33,487 nt of DNA, from NCBI RefSeq assembly GCF_003732545.1, contig NZ_AYKF01000087.1:1-33487 (forward strand). The letters run 5' to 3'. The position numbers and the translations under genes are program-made. The first letter of the stretch is position 1, and every line of letters begins with the position of its first letter. The notes below the pieces were generated by a model. It saw only the letters and a program-made list of their open reading frames with translations, had not been told where the DNA came from and did not search any database. This DNA is from Salinisphaera orenii subsp. halophila YIM 95161 (GTDB lineage: Bacteria; Pseudomonadota; Gammaproteobacteria; Nevskiales; Salinisphaeraceae). This document shows, one piece after another, positions 1-8,070 of the stretch.

Positions 1-57
1 CGAACCAGCGACCAATGGCTTAGAAGGCCATTGCTCTATCCCCTGAGCTACGGGCGC
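1..57 (-). tRNA. tRNA-Arg (TCT), 3' end cut by window edge
   Basis: On the minus strand the sequence begins GCGCCCGTAGCTCAG, the usual acceptor and D-arm start. The anticodon stem ATGGC/GCCAT encloses the loop CTTCTAA, giving anticodon TCT (Arg, AGA codons). The T-arm start GGTTCG is present at the window edge; the rest of the T-arm and the acceptor 3' strand lie outside. It sits 86 bp downstream of tRNA-Pro in the same direction and may be co-transcribed with it. Confidence 0.93.
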
Positions 58-72
58 CGAGGCGGCGAATGA

Positions 73-119
73 CGGGCCGGATGCCGGTGACCGATCAACG
101 CCATGGGTGATCCGGCCCG
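73..119. repeat. Inverted repeat between tRNA-Pro and tRNA-Arg
   Basis: A perfect 10-bp inverted repeat, CGGGCCGGAT (73-82) and ATCCGGCCCG (110-119), flanks a 27-nt loop in the spacer between the two tRNA genes. There is no T-tract after either arm, so it does not look like a standard intrinsic terminator. In a joint transcript it would form a stem between the two tRNAs. Function unknown. Confidence 0.5.
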
Positions 120-143
120 GGCTGTTCCGGTGCATTCTGGAAT

Positions 144-220
144 TGGTCGGGGCAACAGGATTCGAACCTGTGACCTTCTGCTCCCAAAGCAGACGCGCTA
201 CCAGGCTGCGCTATGCCCCG
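144..220 (-). tRNA. tRNA-Pro (TGG), CCA encoded
   Basis: The minus strand reads CGGGGCATAGCGCAGCCTGG at the 5' end and closes with GCCCCGACCA, so the terminal CCA (144-146) is genomically encoded. The anticodon stem TCTGC/GCAGA holds loop TTTGGGA, giving anticodon TGG. The T-arm ACAGG-TTCGAAT-CCTGT is intact. It is 77 nt long. A second copy of its promoter and 5' half lies 187 bp upstream. Confidence 0.95.
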
Positions 221-265
221 CCGATCGTCGCAGACTCTAGCGCGGTTGCACGCCCGTGGCCATCC
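183..265. repeat. Direct repeat copy 1 (tRNA-Pro 5' half plus promoter)
   Basis: This 83-bp segment recurs at 370-452 with an offset of 187 bp and five mismatches (221/408, 226/413, 228/415, 251/438, 256/443). All 38 bases inside the tRNA are identical. The left boundary lies in the anticodon loop and the right boundary just beyond the -35 element. Confidence 0.9.
234..262 (-). promoter_or_regulatory. Promoter of tRNA-Pro
   Basis: On the minus strand TGGCCA (257-262) and TAGAGT (234-239) are separated by exactly 17 bp, a sigma70-like arrangement matching 4/6 in each hexamer. The predicted start near position 227 lies a few bases before the tRNA 5' end at 220. The same two hexamers with the same spacing recur in the duplicated copy at 421-449. 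Confidence 0.55.
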
Positions 266-369
266 CGCGTCTGCTCTGCGAGCCGTCTGTTTCTAGGCTC
301 GGCTAGGCCTCGCCAACAAACCCGGCCTCGCGACATCCGTCGCTCGGCGTTCGCCGCCGTGCGGCTCAC

Positions 370-407
370 CCCAAAGCAGACGCGCTACCAGGCTGCGCTA
401 TGCCCCG
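370..407 (-). pseudogene. Truncated tRNA-Pro 5' half
   Basis: The 38 bases are identical to the 5' half of the intact tRNA-Pro, from its first base to the anticodon loop, and then stop matching. No 3' half, T-arm or CCA follows. It has its own copy of the promoter, so a truncated or read-through transcript is possible. It cannot make a normal tRNA. Confidence 0.8.
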
Positions 408-452
408 TCGATTGCCGCAGACTCTAGCGCGGTTGCATGCCCATGGCCATCC
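370..452. repeat. Direct repeat copy 2 (tRNA-Pro 5' half plus promoter)
   Basis: Partner of the repeat at 183-265, keeping both promoter hexamers, TGGCCA (444-449) and TAGAGT (421-426), 17 bp apart. Between the copies (266-369) is 104 bp without a gene. That spacer contains cgcgtctgct (266-275), an inverted copy of ten tRNA-Pro bases (188-197). Confidence 0.9.
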
Positions 453-531
453 TTTCTCCAATCAGAGCGCCATCCGTTACCGCGCCGAGCGGTATACCGG
501 CACATCGCAACGCCGGCCATCCACGGCGCAC

Positions 532-1932
532 TCAGCCACGCCGCCAGCGGGTGCCGTCCGCGCCGTCCTCCAGCAGGATGCCGTTGGCCTGGAGCTCGTC
601 GCGGATGCGATCGGCCGTGTCGAAATCCCGCGCCGCGCGGGCGGCGCGCCGCTGGCGGAGCATGGCTTCGATGGTTTCCGCATCGTAGGTATGGTCGCCG
701 GAACGCGCCGCGCCGCCCTGCAGATAGCGCGAGGCATCCTGCTGCAGCAGACCGATCCAGCCGCCGAGTTCGCGCAGCCCCGCGGCGATATCGGCAGCCA
801 CAGCTGGCGCCTCTTCCCGCTGCCGATTGCATTCGCGCGCCATCTCGAACAGCACGGCGATCGCCGCGGGCGTGTTCAGATCGTCCGCCATGGCCTCGGC
901 ATAGCGCGAGCGATAGCGCTGCACCGCGTCGGATCGCGGGTCGCCGTCGCCTGCGGTATCGCGCAGCGCTGTATAGAGCCGGGCGAGCGCGCTGGCCGCC
1001 GCGCTCATGGCATCCGCGTTGTAGGCCAGCGGACTGCGGTAGTGCGTCGAGAGCACGAAGTAGCGCACCGTCTCCGCGTCGAAGGTGTCCAGAACGTCGC
1101 GAATGGTCAAGAAATTGCCGAGCGATTTCGACATCTTCTCGTCGTCGACAGTCACGAAGCCGTTGTGCATCCACAGCGTCGCGAAACGCTTGCCGGTGGC
1201 GGCCTCGCTCTGCGCGATCTCGTTCTCGTGGTGGGGGAACTGCAGGTCCAGCCCGCCGCCGTGGATATCGAAGCTCTCGCCCAGGCAATGCGTGGACATC
1301 GCGGAGCATTCGATATGCCAGCCCGGCCGCCCCGGGCCCCACGGCGAGTCCCAGCTCGGCTCGTCGGCCTTGGCGGCCTTCCAGAGCACGAAATCGAGCG
1401 GATCCGTCTTGGCCTCGTTGACGGCGATGCGCGCGCCCGCCCGCAGATCCTCGGTTCGCCGTTTCGACAGCGCGCCGTAGTCGCCGAAGGTGCTCACGTC
1501 GTAATAGACGTCACCGTTGTCGCCGACATAGGCATGGCCGTTGTCGACCAGACGCTCGATCATGGCCAGGATCTGTTCGACGTGTGCGGTCGCCCGCGGT
1601 TCGTGGTCCGGCGCGATCAGGCCGAGCGCGGCCTCGTCCTCGCTCATCGCGGCGGCAAAGCGCTCGGCGATGGCCTCCGGCGTGGCGCCGGTCTCCGCGG
1701 CACGGTTGATGATCTTGTCGTCGATGTCGGTGACGTTTCGAACGAAGGTCACCCGCCAGCCGGTCGCGCGCAGATAGCGCACGAACATGTCGAACACGAT
1801 CATCACCCGGGCGTGCCCGAGATGACAGTAGTCGTAGACCGTGACCCCGCAGACATACAGGCGCACGTGGCCGGGTTCGAGCGTGACCAGCGCCTGGCGC
1901 GCGCCGGTGAGACTGTCGTGCAGTTGCAGCAT
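532..1932 (-). CDS. cysS: Cysteine--tRNA ligase
   Basis: This class I cytoplasmic synthetase activates cysteine and charges tRNA-Cys. The 466-residue protein has the first catalytic motif HLGH (37-40) and KMSKS (266-270). The zinc/cysteine-binding residues are Cys28, Cys209, His234 and Glu238, the same numbering as in the E. coli enzyme. Start chosen at the ATG giving [10 protein letters not shown], which matches the family N-terminus; a TTG eight codons upstream is in frame but unneeded. The C-terminus ends in the usual TRWRR-type tail, so the gene is complete. It is followed on the same strand by the tRNA-Pro region and is separated by about 580 bp from thiL upstream, so it is probably its own unit. 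A -10-like TAGAAT lies at 1965-1970. Confidence 0.97.
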   Translation of the reverse strand: MLQLHDSLTGARQALVTLEPGHVRLYVCGVTVYDYCHLGHARVMIVFDMFVRYLRATGWRVTFVRNVTDIDDKIINRAAETGATPEAIAERFAAAMSEDEAALGLIAPDHEPRATAHVEQILAMIERLVDNGHAYVGDNGDVYYDVSTFGDYGALSKRRTEDLRAGARIAVNEAKTDPLDFVLWKAAKADEPSWDSPWGPGRPGWHIECSAMSTHCLGESFDIHGGGLDLQFPHHENEIAQSEAATGKRFATLWMHNGFVTVDDEKMSKSLGNFLTIRDVLDTFDAETVRYFVLSTHYRSPLAYNADAMSAAASALARLYTALRDTAGDGDPRSDAVQRYRSRYAEAMADDLNTPAAIAVLFEMARECNRQREEAPAVAADIAAGLRELGGWIGLLQQDASRYLQGGAARSGDHTYDAETIEAMLRQRRAARAARDFDTADRIRDELQANGILLEDGADGTRWRRG

Positions 1933-1964
1933 GCGGCTACGACGGATCGGTGGCAAAGCGCGAT

Positions 1965-1972
1965 ATTCTATA
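1965..1972 (-). promoter_or_regulatory. Candidate -10 element for cysS
   Basis: The minus strand reads TATAGAAT, containing TAGAAT about 33 bp before the cysS start. No good -35 hexamer is visible 16-18 bp upstream, so only the -10 is proposed. Confidence 0.35.
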
Positions 1973-2029
1973 CGTGCGCGCGACTTCGGGTCTCGCCGAC
2001 AGCCTCCGCGCCCGGATCATGATGACGGC

Positions 2030-2516
2030 ATGCGCGGGATTACGGTCATCATCGCGGTCGTCGCGACTGCGGTACTGGCCGCGTTCGCGGTGGCGCCGCG
2101 CCTGGACGCCGGCCGTGCGATCGAGCGGCTTCGCGACGACGCCCGCCGGACACGCCGGCTGGCCCGGTGTCCCCGATGTCGCCGCGCGCGGCGATTTCGG
2201 AGTCGTCGAATCGGCCCCGGCCGCCGGCGCGTCCGGGGAGGCGTCGGCACGCGGGCTCAGCCCGACCTCATCGACGCGCTGCGGATCGACACGGCCAACC
2301 GCGGACGCCCGCGAGGCCCTGGCCCGGCTCCATGTCGACGGGGACGACCACGCCGACACAGGCCCGGCCCCGCAGCGCCCGCTGACGGCTGGGCCCGACA
2401 ACGCGCGGGCGTGGCATCTGCCTGACGAGAACCATCAAGGCCCGGACGAGACCGAGACGACGACCGCCGCCTTCGCCCATGCCTGCAGCCCGGGGATTCG
2501 ACCCGCCTGCCGCTAG
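2030..2516 (+). pseudogene. Possible decayed exported protein
   Basis: From ATG 2030 the frame encodes a convincing hydrophobic leader (MRGITVIIAVVATAVLAAFA) and then RLDAGRAIERLRDD, after which it turns into Arg-rich out-of-frame sequence and stops at 2425. Protein-like composition continues in another frame (about 2135-2240 and 2300-2516, with segments such as GDFGVVE and ADAREALARLHVDGDDH), and a short stretch near 2260-2300 (QPDLIDALRIDTA) returns to the first frame. This pattern suits a small secreted or membrane-anchored protein broken by two frameshifts, or sequencing errors. I recognise no family. It could also be non-coding. Together with its flanks it accounts for the 580 bp between cysS and thiL, where no intact gene is seen. 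Confidence 0.25.
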
Positions 2517-3490
2517 ACCGCGCCGCGGCCGCCGAAATGATCCCAGCCCGCAGCGTCCGACTCGAACGGCGGACAGCGTCGACCATGGGCATCGACCACG
2601 CGCAGACCGGGCTCGGACTCGATCACGCCGACGACCGTGAGACCGCAGTCCAGCCGCGCCCGCGCGGCGTCGACGCTCGCGGCCGGCAGGGTCAGACACA
2701 GCTCGTAGTCGTCGCCGCCCCGCCACTGCAGATCGCGACGCTCCTCGTCGGTCGCCGCCCGGCGTCGCAGCGCCTCCGAGGCCGGCAGTGCCGCGAGCTC
2801 GATGCGCGCGCCCACACCGCTCGCCGCCAGCACGTGGCCCAGATCGGCGCCGAAGCCGTCGGACACGTCGATGCCCGCATGCGCCAGTGCCCGAACGGCG
2901 GCACCGTTTCGCCACTGCGGCCGGGCCAGGCGTCGGAGCAGAAACGCGGTGTCGGGATCGTCGGCCATGTCCCCGCGCGCGGGCCACAGCCCCAGCCCCT
3001 TCGCGGCGTCGCCGAGCGTTCCGGTCACGGCCACCACGTCGCCGGGAACGGCACCGGCGCGCGTCAGCGCCGCACCCGCGGGCAGCATGCCGATCGCGGT
3101 GACGGTGATCGACAGCGGGCCACGCGTGGTGTCGCCGCCCACGATATCCACGGGGGCGTCGCCGATGGCGGCCAGCGCGCCGTCGACGAAATCATCGCAC
3201 CAGGGGCCGTCCAGAACGGGCGTCGACAACGCCACGGTCAGCCACGCCGGTGCCGCGCCCATGGCGGCCAGATCGCTCAGATTGACCGCGATCGCCTTCC
3301 AGCCGATATCGAAGGCCGGCGTGTCGTCAGGGAAATGACGACCGCTGATCAGGGTGTCGGTCGTGATCGCCAGAACCTCGCCCGGCGCGGGCGCGACAAC
3401 CGCGGCGTCGTCGCCGATGGTCAGCTGCGTATCGGCGCGGCGCGCGGCCAGGCGAGCGGCGAGCCGGTCGATCAGCTGGAACTCGCGCAC
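2513..3490 (-). CDS. thiL: Thiamine-monophosphate kinase
   Basis: ThiL phosphorylates thiamine monophosphate with ATP to thiamine diphosphate, the active cofactor. Visible family motifs are the N-terminal REFQLIDRL, GDDAAVV, the segment DTLISGRHF with WKAIAVNLSDLAAMGA, VGGDTTRG, DVSDGFGADLGHVL and GGDDYEL. The GTG start at 3490 gives VREFQLID, matching the family start MREFELI; the open frame upstream overlaps nusB and is not used. It lies 13 bp after the nusB stop as the last gene of the rib-nusB-thiL run. Length 325 residues is normal. In many gammaproteobacteria pgpA follows, but here it does not. Confidence 0.95.
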   Translation of the reverse strand: MREFQLIDRLAARLAARRADTQLTIGDDAAVVAPAPGEVLAITTDTLISGRHFPDDTPAFDIGWKAIAVNLSDLAAMGAAPAWLTVALSTPVLDGPWCDDFVDGALAAIGDAPVDIVGGDTTRGPLSITVTAIGMLPAGAALTRAGAVPGDVVAVTGTLGDAAKGLGLWPARGDMADDPDTAFLLRRLARPQWRNGAAVRALAHAGIDVSDGFGADLGHVLAASGVGARIELAALPASEALRRRAATDEERRDLQWRGGDDYELCLTLPAASVDAARARLDCGLTVVGVIESEPGLRVVDAHGRRCPPFESDAAGWDHFGGRGAV

Positions 3491-3503
3491 GCGGGCGGTC
3501 GTG

Positions 3504-4016
3504 TCAGTCGCCGGCCGGCGTCTCGCGGGCGCGCAGATCGCGCGCGGTGGCGTCCAGCACGCCGTTGACGAAGCGATGGCCGTCGGTCGCGCCGAACACC
3601 TTGGCGAGATTGGTCGCCTCGTTGATGACCGCGGCGAACGGAATCTCGACGCGATCACGCAGTTCGTAGGTCGCCAGCAGCAGGATGGCGTGCTCGACCG
3701 GGTCGAGCTGTGCGGCCGGCCGGCTCAGATGCGCGTCGAAGATCGCCTCCAGCGCGTCGGCGTCGTAGGCCACGCCGCGCAGGAGCGTCTCGAAATACTC
3801 ACGATCGAGCGCACTCAGGCGCCCGGCCTGGGCGAACTGCAGCACCAGCGCGCCGAGCTCGGTGCCGGTCATGCGCCACTGATAGAGCGCCTGCACGGCG
3901 GCCATGCGCGCACGGATGCGGGCGCCGCCCGGCATCCGCGGCGGCAGTTCCGGCAGGCGATCGTCGTCGTCCGGTGAGTCGGCGGCGTCGCCCAGGGATT
4001 GATTCTCGATCGGCAC
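3504..4016 (-). CDS. nusB: Transcription antitermination factor NusB
   Basis: NusB binds boxA RNA with NusE (ribosomal protein S10) and takes part in rRNA antitermination. The all-helical family pattern is visible: ARMAAVQALYQWRMTG near residue 37, the segment AQLDPVEHAILLLATYEL in the middle, and INEATNLAKVFGATDGHRFVNGVLD near the C-terminus. The 170-residue protein carries an unusual acidic N-terminal extension of about 30 residues with DSPDDDDRLPELPP; the usual core is near 140 residues. It lies 7 bp downstream of ribH and 13 bp upstream of thiL, so all three are likely on one transcript. Confidence 0.95.
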   Translation of the reverse strand: MPIENQSLGDAADSPDDDDRLPELPPRMPGGARIRARMAAVQALYQWRMTGTELGALVLQFAQAGRLSALDREYFETLLRGVAYDADALEAIFDAHLSRPAAQLDPVEHAILLLATYELRDRVEIPFAAVINEATNLAKVFGATDGHRFVNGVLDATARDLRARETPAGD

Positions 4017-4023
4017 TGCGGTG

Positions 4024-4506
4024 TCAGTCCTCGATGGAGCGCAGCAACGTGATCATCTCCACGACCGCGCTGGCCGCCTCGGCGCCCTTGTTGTGGTCCT
4101 CGTCGGACTGGGCCCGCGCATCGGCCTGCTCCGCGGTGTCGGCGGTGATCACGCCGAAGCCCACGGGCAGGCCGTATTCGAGCGCCGTCGCCGACAGGCC
4201 CTTGGCGCATTCGGTGCAGATGTAGTCGAAGTGCGGCGTCTCGCCGCGGATCACCGCTCCCAGCGCCACAATGCCGTCGAGCGCACCGTCCTCGGCGTAG
4301 CGATCGGCGAGACGATCCGCCACCAGCGGCAGCTCGAAGGCGCCCGGCACCCGTACGAGCGTGATGTCGTCGTCGTCGACACCGCAGTCGCTGAGCACGT
4401 CCATGGCGCCGTCGACCAGCCGGTCGACGACGTCGTCGTTCCAGCGGGTGCACAGCACCGCGATCTTCAGACCACTGCCGTCGAATTCTCCTTGCAGCGT
4501 GCGCAT
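4024..4506 (-). CDS. ribH: 6,7-dimethyl-8-ribityllumazine synthase
   Basis: RibH condenses 5-amino-6-ribitylamino-uracil with 3,4-dihydroxy-2-butanone 4-phosphate to form lumazine, the penultimate riboflavin step. Family motifs: RWNDDVV near the N-terminus, VPGAFELPLVA, ALGAVIRGETPHFDYIC (substrate and phosphate binding) and GVITADTAEQADARA. Length 160 residues is typical. It follows ribBA by 66 bp and precedes nusB by 7 bp. The start ATG (MRTLQGEF) is close to the family position. Confidence 0.96.
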   Translation of the reverse strand: MRTLQGEFDGSGLKIAVLCTRWNDDVVDRLVDGAMDVLSDCGVDDDDITLVRVPGAFELPLVADRLADRYAEDGALDGIVALGAVIRGETPHFDYICTECAKGLSATALEYGLPVGFGVITADTAEQADARAQSDEDHNKGAEAASAVVEMITLLRSIED

Positions 4507-4572
4507 GGCGCGTCCTCGCTTGAGCGTTGGCCCATTATTGCACGCGCGGCGTGCGCGGCCACGCGGAATGAA

Positions 4573-5706
4573 TCAGTCGCCGTCGTCGCCCTGCACGTAC
4601 TCGACGACCTCGAGCCCGAAGCCCGAGATCGCCTGCAGCCGCATGGGCGCCGAGAGCACGCGCATCCGGCGCACGCCCAGATCGGTCAGGATCTGGGCAC
4701 CGACGCCGTAGGTGCGCAGAATACGGCTTTCGTCGCCGCCCGGATCGCCGCTGTCCGGCGCCGCGGCCGCCTCCGCGCCCTCGACCAGGCGGATGCGCTC
4801 GATGAGTTCGCGCGCGGATTCGGGCTTGCGCAGCACGACCACCACGCCGCAGCCCTCCGCGGCCACCCGCGCCAGCGTGTCGCGCAGCGGCCAGCCGAAA
4901 TCGCCGTGGCGCACGCCCAGCACGTCGGAGAGCGTGTTGCGCACGTGCACGCGCACCAGCGTCGGCGTCTCGGGGTCGATCGCGCCGCGCACCATCGCGA
5001 AATGCACGACCTTATCGACCTCGTCCTCGTAGGAGACCAGCGTGAACGGGCCGAACTCGGTCTCGACCTCGGACTCGGTCACGCGCACGACCGTGCGCTC
5101 GTTCTCGATGCGATAGCGAATGAGATCGGCGATGGTGCCGAGCCGGATGTCGTGCTCGGCGGCGAAGGCTTCCAGATCCGGCAGCCGCGCCATGGTGCCG
5201 TCCTCGTTGAGGATCTCCACGATCACCGAGGCCGGCTCTAGGCCGGCCAGACGGGCGAGATCGCAGCCGGCTTCGGTATGGCCCGCGCGCGCCAGCGTGC
5301 CGCCCGGCTGCGACATCAACGGGAAGATGTGACCGGGCTGGACCAGATCCGACGGCCGGGCGTCCTTCTGCACCGCCGCGCGCACGGTCTGGGCGCGATC
5401 ATGCGCGGAAATGCCGGTGGTCACCCCTTCGGCGGCCTCGATCGAAAGCGTGAAGTTGGTCGACTGCTCGGCATCGCTGGCCGCGACCATGAGCGGCAGG
5501 TGCAGCTGCCGGCAGCGTTCCCGCGTGAGCGTCAGACAGATCAGCCCACGCCCGTAGCGGGCCATGAAGTTGATGTCCTCGGGCCGCACACATTCGGCGG
5601 CCATGATGAGATCGCCTTCGTTCTCGCGGTTGGCGTCGTCGAGCATGATGACCATGCGCCCGGCGCGCATGTCCGCAACGACATCCTCGATGGGGCTGAT
5701 GGGCAT
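4573..5706 (-). CDS. ribBA: 3,4-dihydroxy-2-butanone-4-phosphate synthase with degenerate GTP cyclohydrolase II domain
   Basis: The N-terminal half (about residues 1-200) is an intact Rib[12 protein letters not shown] (23-33), [17 protein letters not shown] with ISAHDRAQT, and PGHIFPL with RAGHTEA. It makes the four-carbon unit of riboflavin from ribulose 5-phosphate. The C-terminal half (about 205-377) aligns with GTP cyclohydrolase II, but the zinc cysteines are gone: where the active enzyme has HSEC and RCDCG, this one has VHVRNTL and VRHGDFG, and the RNIGL motif is replaced by SARELIE. Such fused but degenerate proteins are known in proteobacteria, so cyclohydrolase activity must come from another gene. 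The start ATG at 5706 gives MPISPIEDV and is preceded by AAGGACG; an upstream in-frame start adds a non-conserved leader. Confidence 0.93.
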   Translation of the reverse strand: MPISPIEDVVADMRAGRMVIMLDDANRENEGDLIMAAECVRPEDINFMARYGRGLICLTLTRERCRQLHLPLMVAASDAEQSTNFTLSIEAAEGVTTGISAHDRAQTVRAAVQKDARPSDLVQPGHIFPLMSQPGGTLARAGHTEAGCDLARLAGLEPASVIVEILNEDGTMARLPDLEAFAAEHDIRLGTIADLIRYRIENERTVVRVTESEVETEFGPFTLVSYEDEVDKVVHFAMVRGAIDPETPTLVRVHVRNTLSDVLGVRHGDFGWPLRDTLARVAAEGCGVVVVLRKPESARELIERIRLVEGAEAAAAPDSGDPGGDESRILRTYGVGAQILTDLGVRRMRVLSAPMRLQAISGFGLEVVEYVQGDDGD

Positions 5707-5811
5707 GGTGCGTCCTTGATCGATTGATCGCCGCGAAGGCTGCGCGCGGCGGGCGCGCATTCTAGCACCGCGTCCCGGCCTCGGGCGTGGCCCCCGCCGG
5801 GTGCCGGCCCC

Positions 5812-6405
5812 TCAGCGTGCGTCGACCAGTCGCGCGAGATAGCGCGCGATGACGTCGATCTCGAGGTTGACCCGGTCGCCGACCTCGCGCTCGCCCAGCG
5901 TCGTGTGCGCCATCGTGTGCGGCACGATGTTGACGCCGAAACGGTCGTCTTCGACCTCGTTGACGGTCAGGCTGATGCCGTCGACACAGACCGACCCCTT
6001 CGCGGCGAAAAAACGCGACAGGGCCACCGGCACCGTGAAGACCAGACGCCAGGAGCGCGCATCCGCCGTCTTCTCGGCCAGCGTGCCGAAACCGTCGACG
6101 TGGCCGGACACGAGATGTCCGCCCAGCGGTTCGCCGGCGCGCAGGGCCGCCTCCAGGTTCACGCGCGAGCCGACCGCGAGTGCGCCCAGCGTCGTCAACG
6201 ACAGCGTTTCCTGAGAGACGTCGGCGGCGAAGCGCCGGCCGTCGAGTGCGGTGGCGGTCAGGCACACGCCGGATACGGCGATGCTGTCGCCGAGGGCGAT
6301 CGAGCCGAGATCGGCGTCGCCGGTATCGATGACCAGACGGGTGTCGCCGCCCACGGGCTCGATCTCGGCCACGATGCCGATGCCCTTGATGATTCCGGTG
6401 AACAT
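5812..6405 (-). CDS. ribE: Riboflavin synthase (alpha chain)
   Basis: The enzyme dismutates two 6,7-dimethyl-8-ribityllumazine molecules to riboflavin. The protein begins with the diagnostic MFTGIIKGIGIV. It shows the two related beta-barrel halves: the first with SIALGDSIAVSGVCLTAT and VNLEAALRAGEPLGGHLVSGHVDG, the second with KGSVCVDGISLTVNEVE and VNLEIDVIARYLARL. At 197 residues it is slightly shorter than the common ~210. The start is 7 bp after the ribD stop; the open frame upstream of it is antisense-like and overlaps ribD. Some authors call this gene ribC. Confidence 0.96.
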   Translation of the reverse strand: MFTGIIKGIGIVAEIEPVGGDTRLVIDTGDADLGSIALGDSIAVSGVCLTATALDGRRFAADVSQETLSLTTLGALAVGSRVNLEAALRAGEPLGGHLVSGHVDGFGTLAEKTADARSWRLVFTVPVALSRFFAAKGSVCVDGISLTVNEVEDDRFGVNIVPHTMAHTTLGEREVGDRVNLEIDVIARYLARLVDAR

Positions 6406-6412
6406 GCGTTTT

Positions 6413-7543
6413 TCAGTTCCTGTTGTCGGCCGCCGCGGGGCGAGCGCGAATGCGCCAGTCGGATCCGACCGGCTCGACCGCGATGATCTCGAGCGGCCGC
6501 GCATCGGCGAGGCGGTTCGCGCCGGGCAGATGCACCAGCCCACGGCCGGTGTCGCCGATGAGCATCGGCGCCATGTAGAGGATGTACTCGTCGACGCAGC
6601 CGGCCTCGGCCAGCGAACCGGCCAGCGTTGGTCCGGCTTCGACGAGTACGTCGTTGATCTCCTGCGCGCCGAGGCTGTCGAGCACGACCGGCAGGTCCAG
6701 ACCCGCGCCGGCCAGGGCGACACGCTCGACCGCGGCACCGGCCCGTTCGAGCGCATCGATGCGCGCGTCGTCCGCGCTGGCGGTGAAGATCCGCACGGCG
6801 CCGGGTCGCTCGAGCATCCGTGCCGCCGGCGTGATCTCGAGGTGGGTGTCGACCACCACGCGCAGCGGCTGCGGCCACTCGCCGTCGAGGCGTACCGTCA
6901 GCGACGGATCGTCGGCCTGGCGCGTGCCTCGGCCGACCAGCACGGCGCCGGATTCGGCGCGCAGCCGGTGCACGTCCGCGCGCGCCGCCTCGCCGGTGAT
7001 CCACTGGCTCTCCCCGTTGGCCGCGGCCGTGCGGCCGTCGAGGCTCATGGCGAGCTTGACGCGCACCCGCGGGCGCCCGGTGGTCATTCGCCGGTTGAAA
7101 CCCGGGTTCAGATCACGGCAGCGATCCGCGAGCACGCCGGTGACGACCTCGATGCCGGCCGCGCGCAGGGCCGAAACACCGCGACCGTCCACCGCCGGAT
7201 TCGGGTCGCCCGCGCCGACCACCACCCGTGCCACGCCGGCCTCGATGAGCGCCTCGGTGCAGGGCGCCGTGCGGCCGACATGGCTGCAGGGCTCGAGCGT
7301 GACGTAGGCGGTGGCGCCGCGCGTGGCGTGCCCGCGGCCGGCGGCGTCGTCGAGGGCGCGCCGCTCGGCGTGTCCCTCGCCGGCCCGTTCGTGCCAGCCC
7401 TCGCCGATGATCCGCTCGTCCGCGACCAGGATGCAGCCGACGCGGGGGTTCGGGCGCGTGGTGTACCAGCCGCGCCGGGCCAGCTCGATTGCACCCTGCA
7501 TGAAGTAGCGGTGCACGGCCTCGCGCACGCCGGGCGCGCTCAC
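6413..7543 (-). CDS. ribD: Bifunctional diaminohydroxyphosphoribosylaminopyrimidine deaminase / 5-amino-6-(5-phosphoribosylamino)uracil reductase
   Basis: RibD performs the second and third riboflavin steps: deamination of the pyrimidine from GTP, then NADPH-dependent reduction of the ribose chain. The N-terminal deaminase domain has the zinc site His58-Ala-Glu60, Cys86 and Cys95 ([11 protein letters not shown]) after TRPNPRVGC. The C-terminal reductase domain (about 150-376) contains [37 protein letters not shown] and VLVGRGT. The GTG start at 7543 overlaps the nrdR stop as GTGA and has AAGGA just upstream, so translation is probably coupled to nrdR. A GTG five codons later is an alternative start. 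Confidence 0.95.
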   Translation of the reverse strand: MSAPGVREAVHRYFMQGAIELARRGWYTTRPNPRVGCILVADERIIGEGWHERAGEGHAERRALDDAAGRGHATRGATAYVTLEPCSHVGRTAPCTEALIEAGVARVVVGAGDPNPAVDGRGVSALRAAGIEVVTGVLADRCRDLNPGFNRRMTTGRPRVRVKLAMSLDGRTAAANGESQWITGEAARADVHRLRAESGAVLVGRGTRQADDPSLTVRLDGEWPQPLRVVVDTHLEITPAARMLERPGAVRIFTASADDARIDALERAGAAVERVALAGAGLDLPVVLDSLGAQEINDVLVEAGPTLAGSLAEAGCVDEYILYMAPMLIGDTGRGLVHLPGANRLADARPLEIIAVEPVGSDWRIRARPAAADNRN

Positions 7544-8046
7544 CGGTCCTTTCCGCCGGCGTCGATCAGCGACAGCTGGCCGCTGTCCGGGTCGGGCGCC
7601 GCCTCGAGCCGTTCGATCTCCTCGCGGAAAGCGTTGACGTCCTCGAAACGGCGATACACCGAGGCGAAGCGGACGTAGGCCACCTGGTCGAGCTCGCGCA
7701 GTTCCGCCATCACCCATTCACCGAGTTGACGCGACGCCACCTCGCGCTCGGCGTCCGTACGCAGGCGCTGGAGTATGTGGATGATCGCGGTGTCGATGGC
7801 CTCGGCCGCCACCGGGCGCTTGTAGAGCGCCCGCTCGATCCCCTGGCGCAGCTTGTTCTCGTCGAAGGGCTCGGGCGTACCGTCGCTCTTGACGATGCGC
7901 GGCAGCACCAGCTCCGCCGTCTCGAAGGTGGTGAAGCGGGCACTGCACGCCGGGCATTCGCGCCGACGCCGCACCTGGCTGCCTTCCGCGGCCAAGCGCG
8001 AGTCGACCACGCGCGTGGCGCGCTCGTCGCAGAACGGACACTGCAC
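7540..8046 (-). CDS. nrdR: Transcriptional repressor NrdR
   Basis: NrdR senses adenine nucleotides and represses ribonucleotide reductase genes. The N-terminal zinc ribbon has Cys3, Cys6, Cys31 and Cys34 (MQCPFC and ECPAC), followed by the ATP-cone domain beginning [20 protein letters not shown]. The C-terminus contains [17 protein letters not shown], also typical. The 168 residues are a little more than the usual ~150 because of a longer C-terminal tail. It lies between glyA (24-bp gap) and ribD (4-bp overlap), a known gammaproteobacterial order. Its targets (nrd genes) are not in this window. Confidence 0.96.
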   Translation of the reverse strand: MQCPFCDERATRVVDSRLAAEGSQVRRRRECPACSARFTTFETAELVLPRIVKSDGTPEPFDENKLRQGIERALYKRPVAAEAIDTAIIHILQRLRTDAEREVASRQLGEWVMAELRELDQVAYVRFASVYRRFEDVNAFREEIERLEAAPDPDSGQLSLIDAGGKDR

Positions 8047-8070
8047 GGCGAACCCCGCGGACGACGCAGC

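Noticed and set aside
266-369. Mobile element between the tRNA-Pro repeats
   Set aside because: Only 104 bp remain, with no integrase or transposase fragment; an excised element is possible but cannot be shown.
400-2022. 540-codon plus-strand open frame opposite cysS
   Set aside because: Antisense to cysS, whose catalytic residues and zinc ligands are intact.
5707-5811. FMN riboswitch before ribBA
   Set aside because: The 105-bp spacer is too short and shows none of the conserved RFN-element helices that I could recognise.
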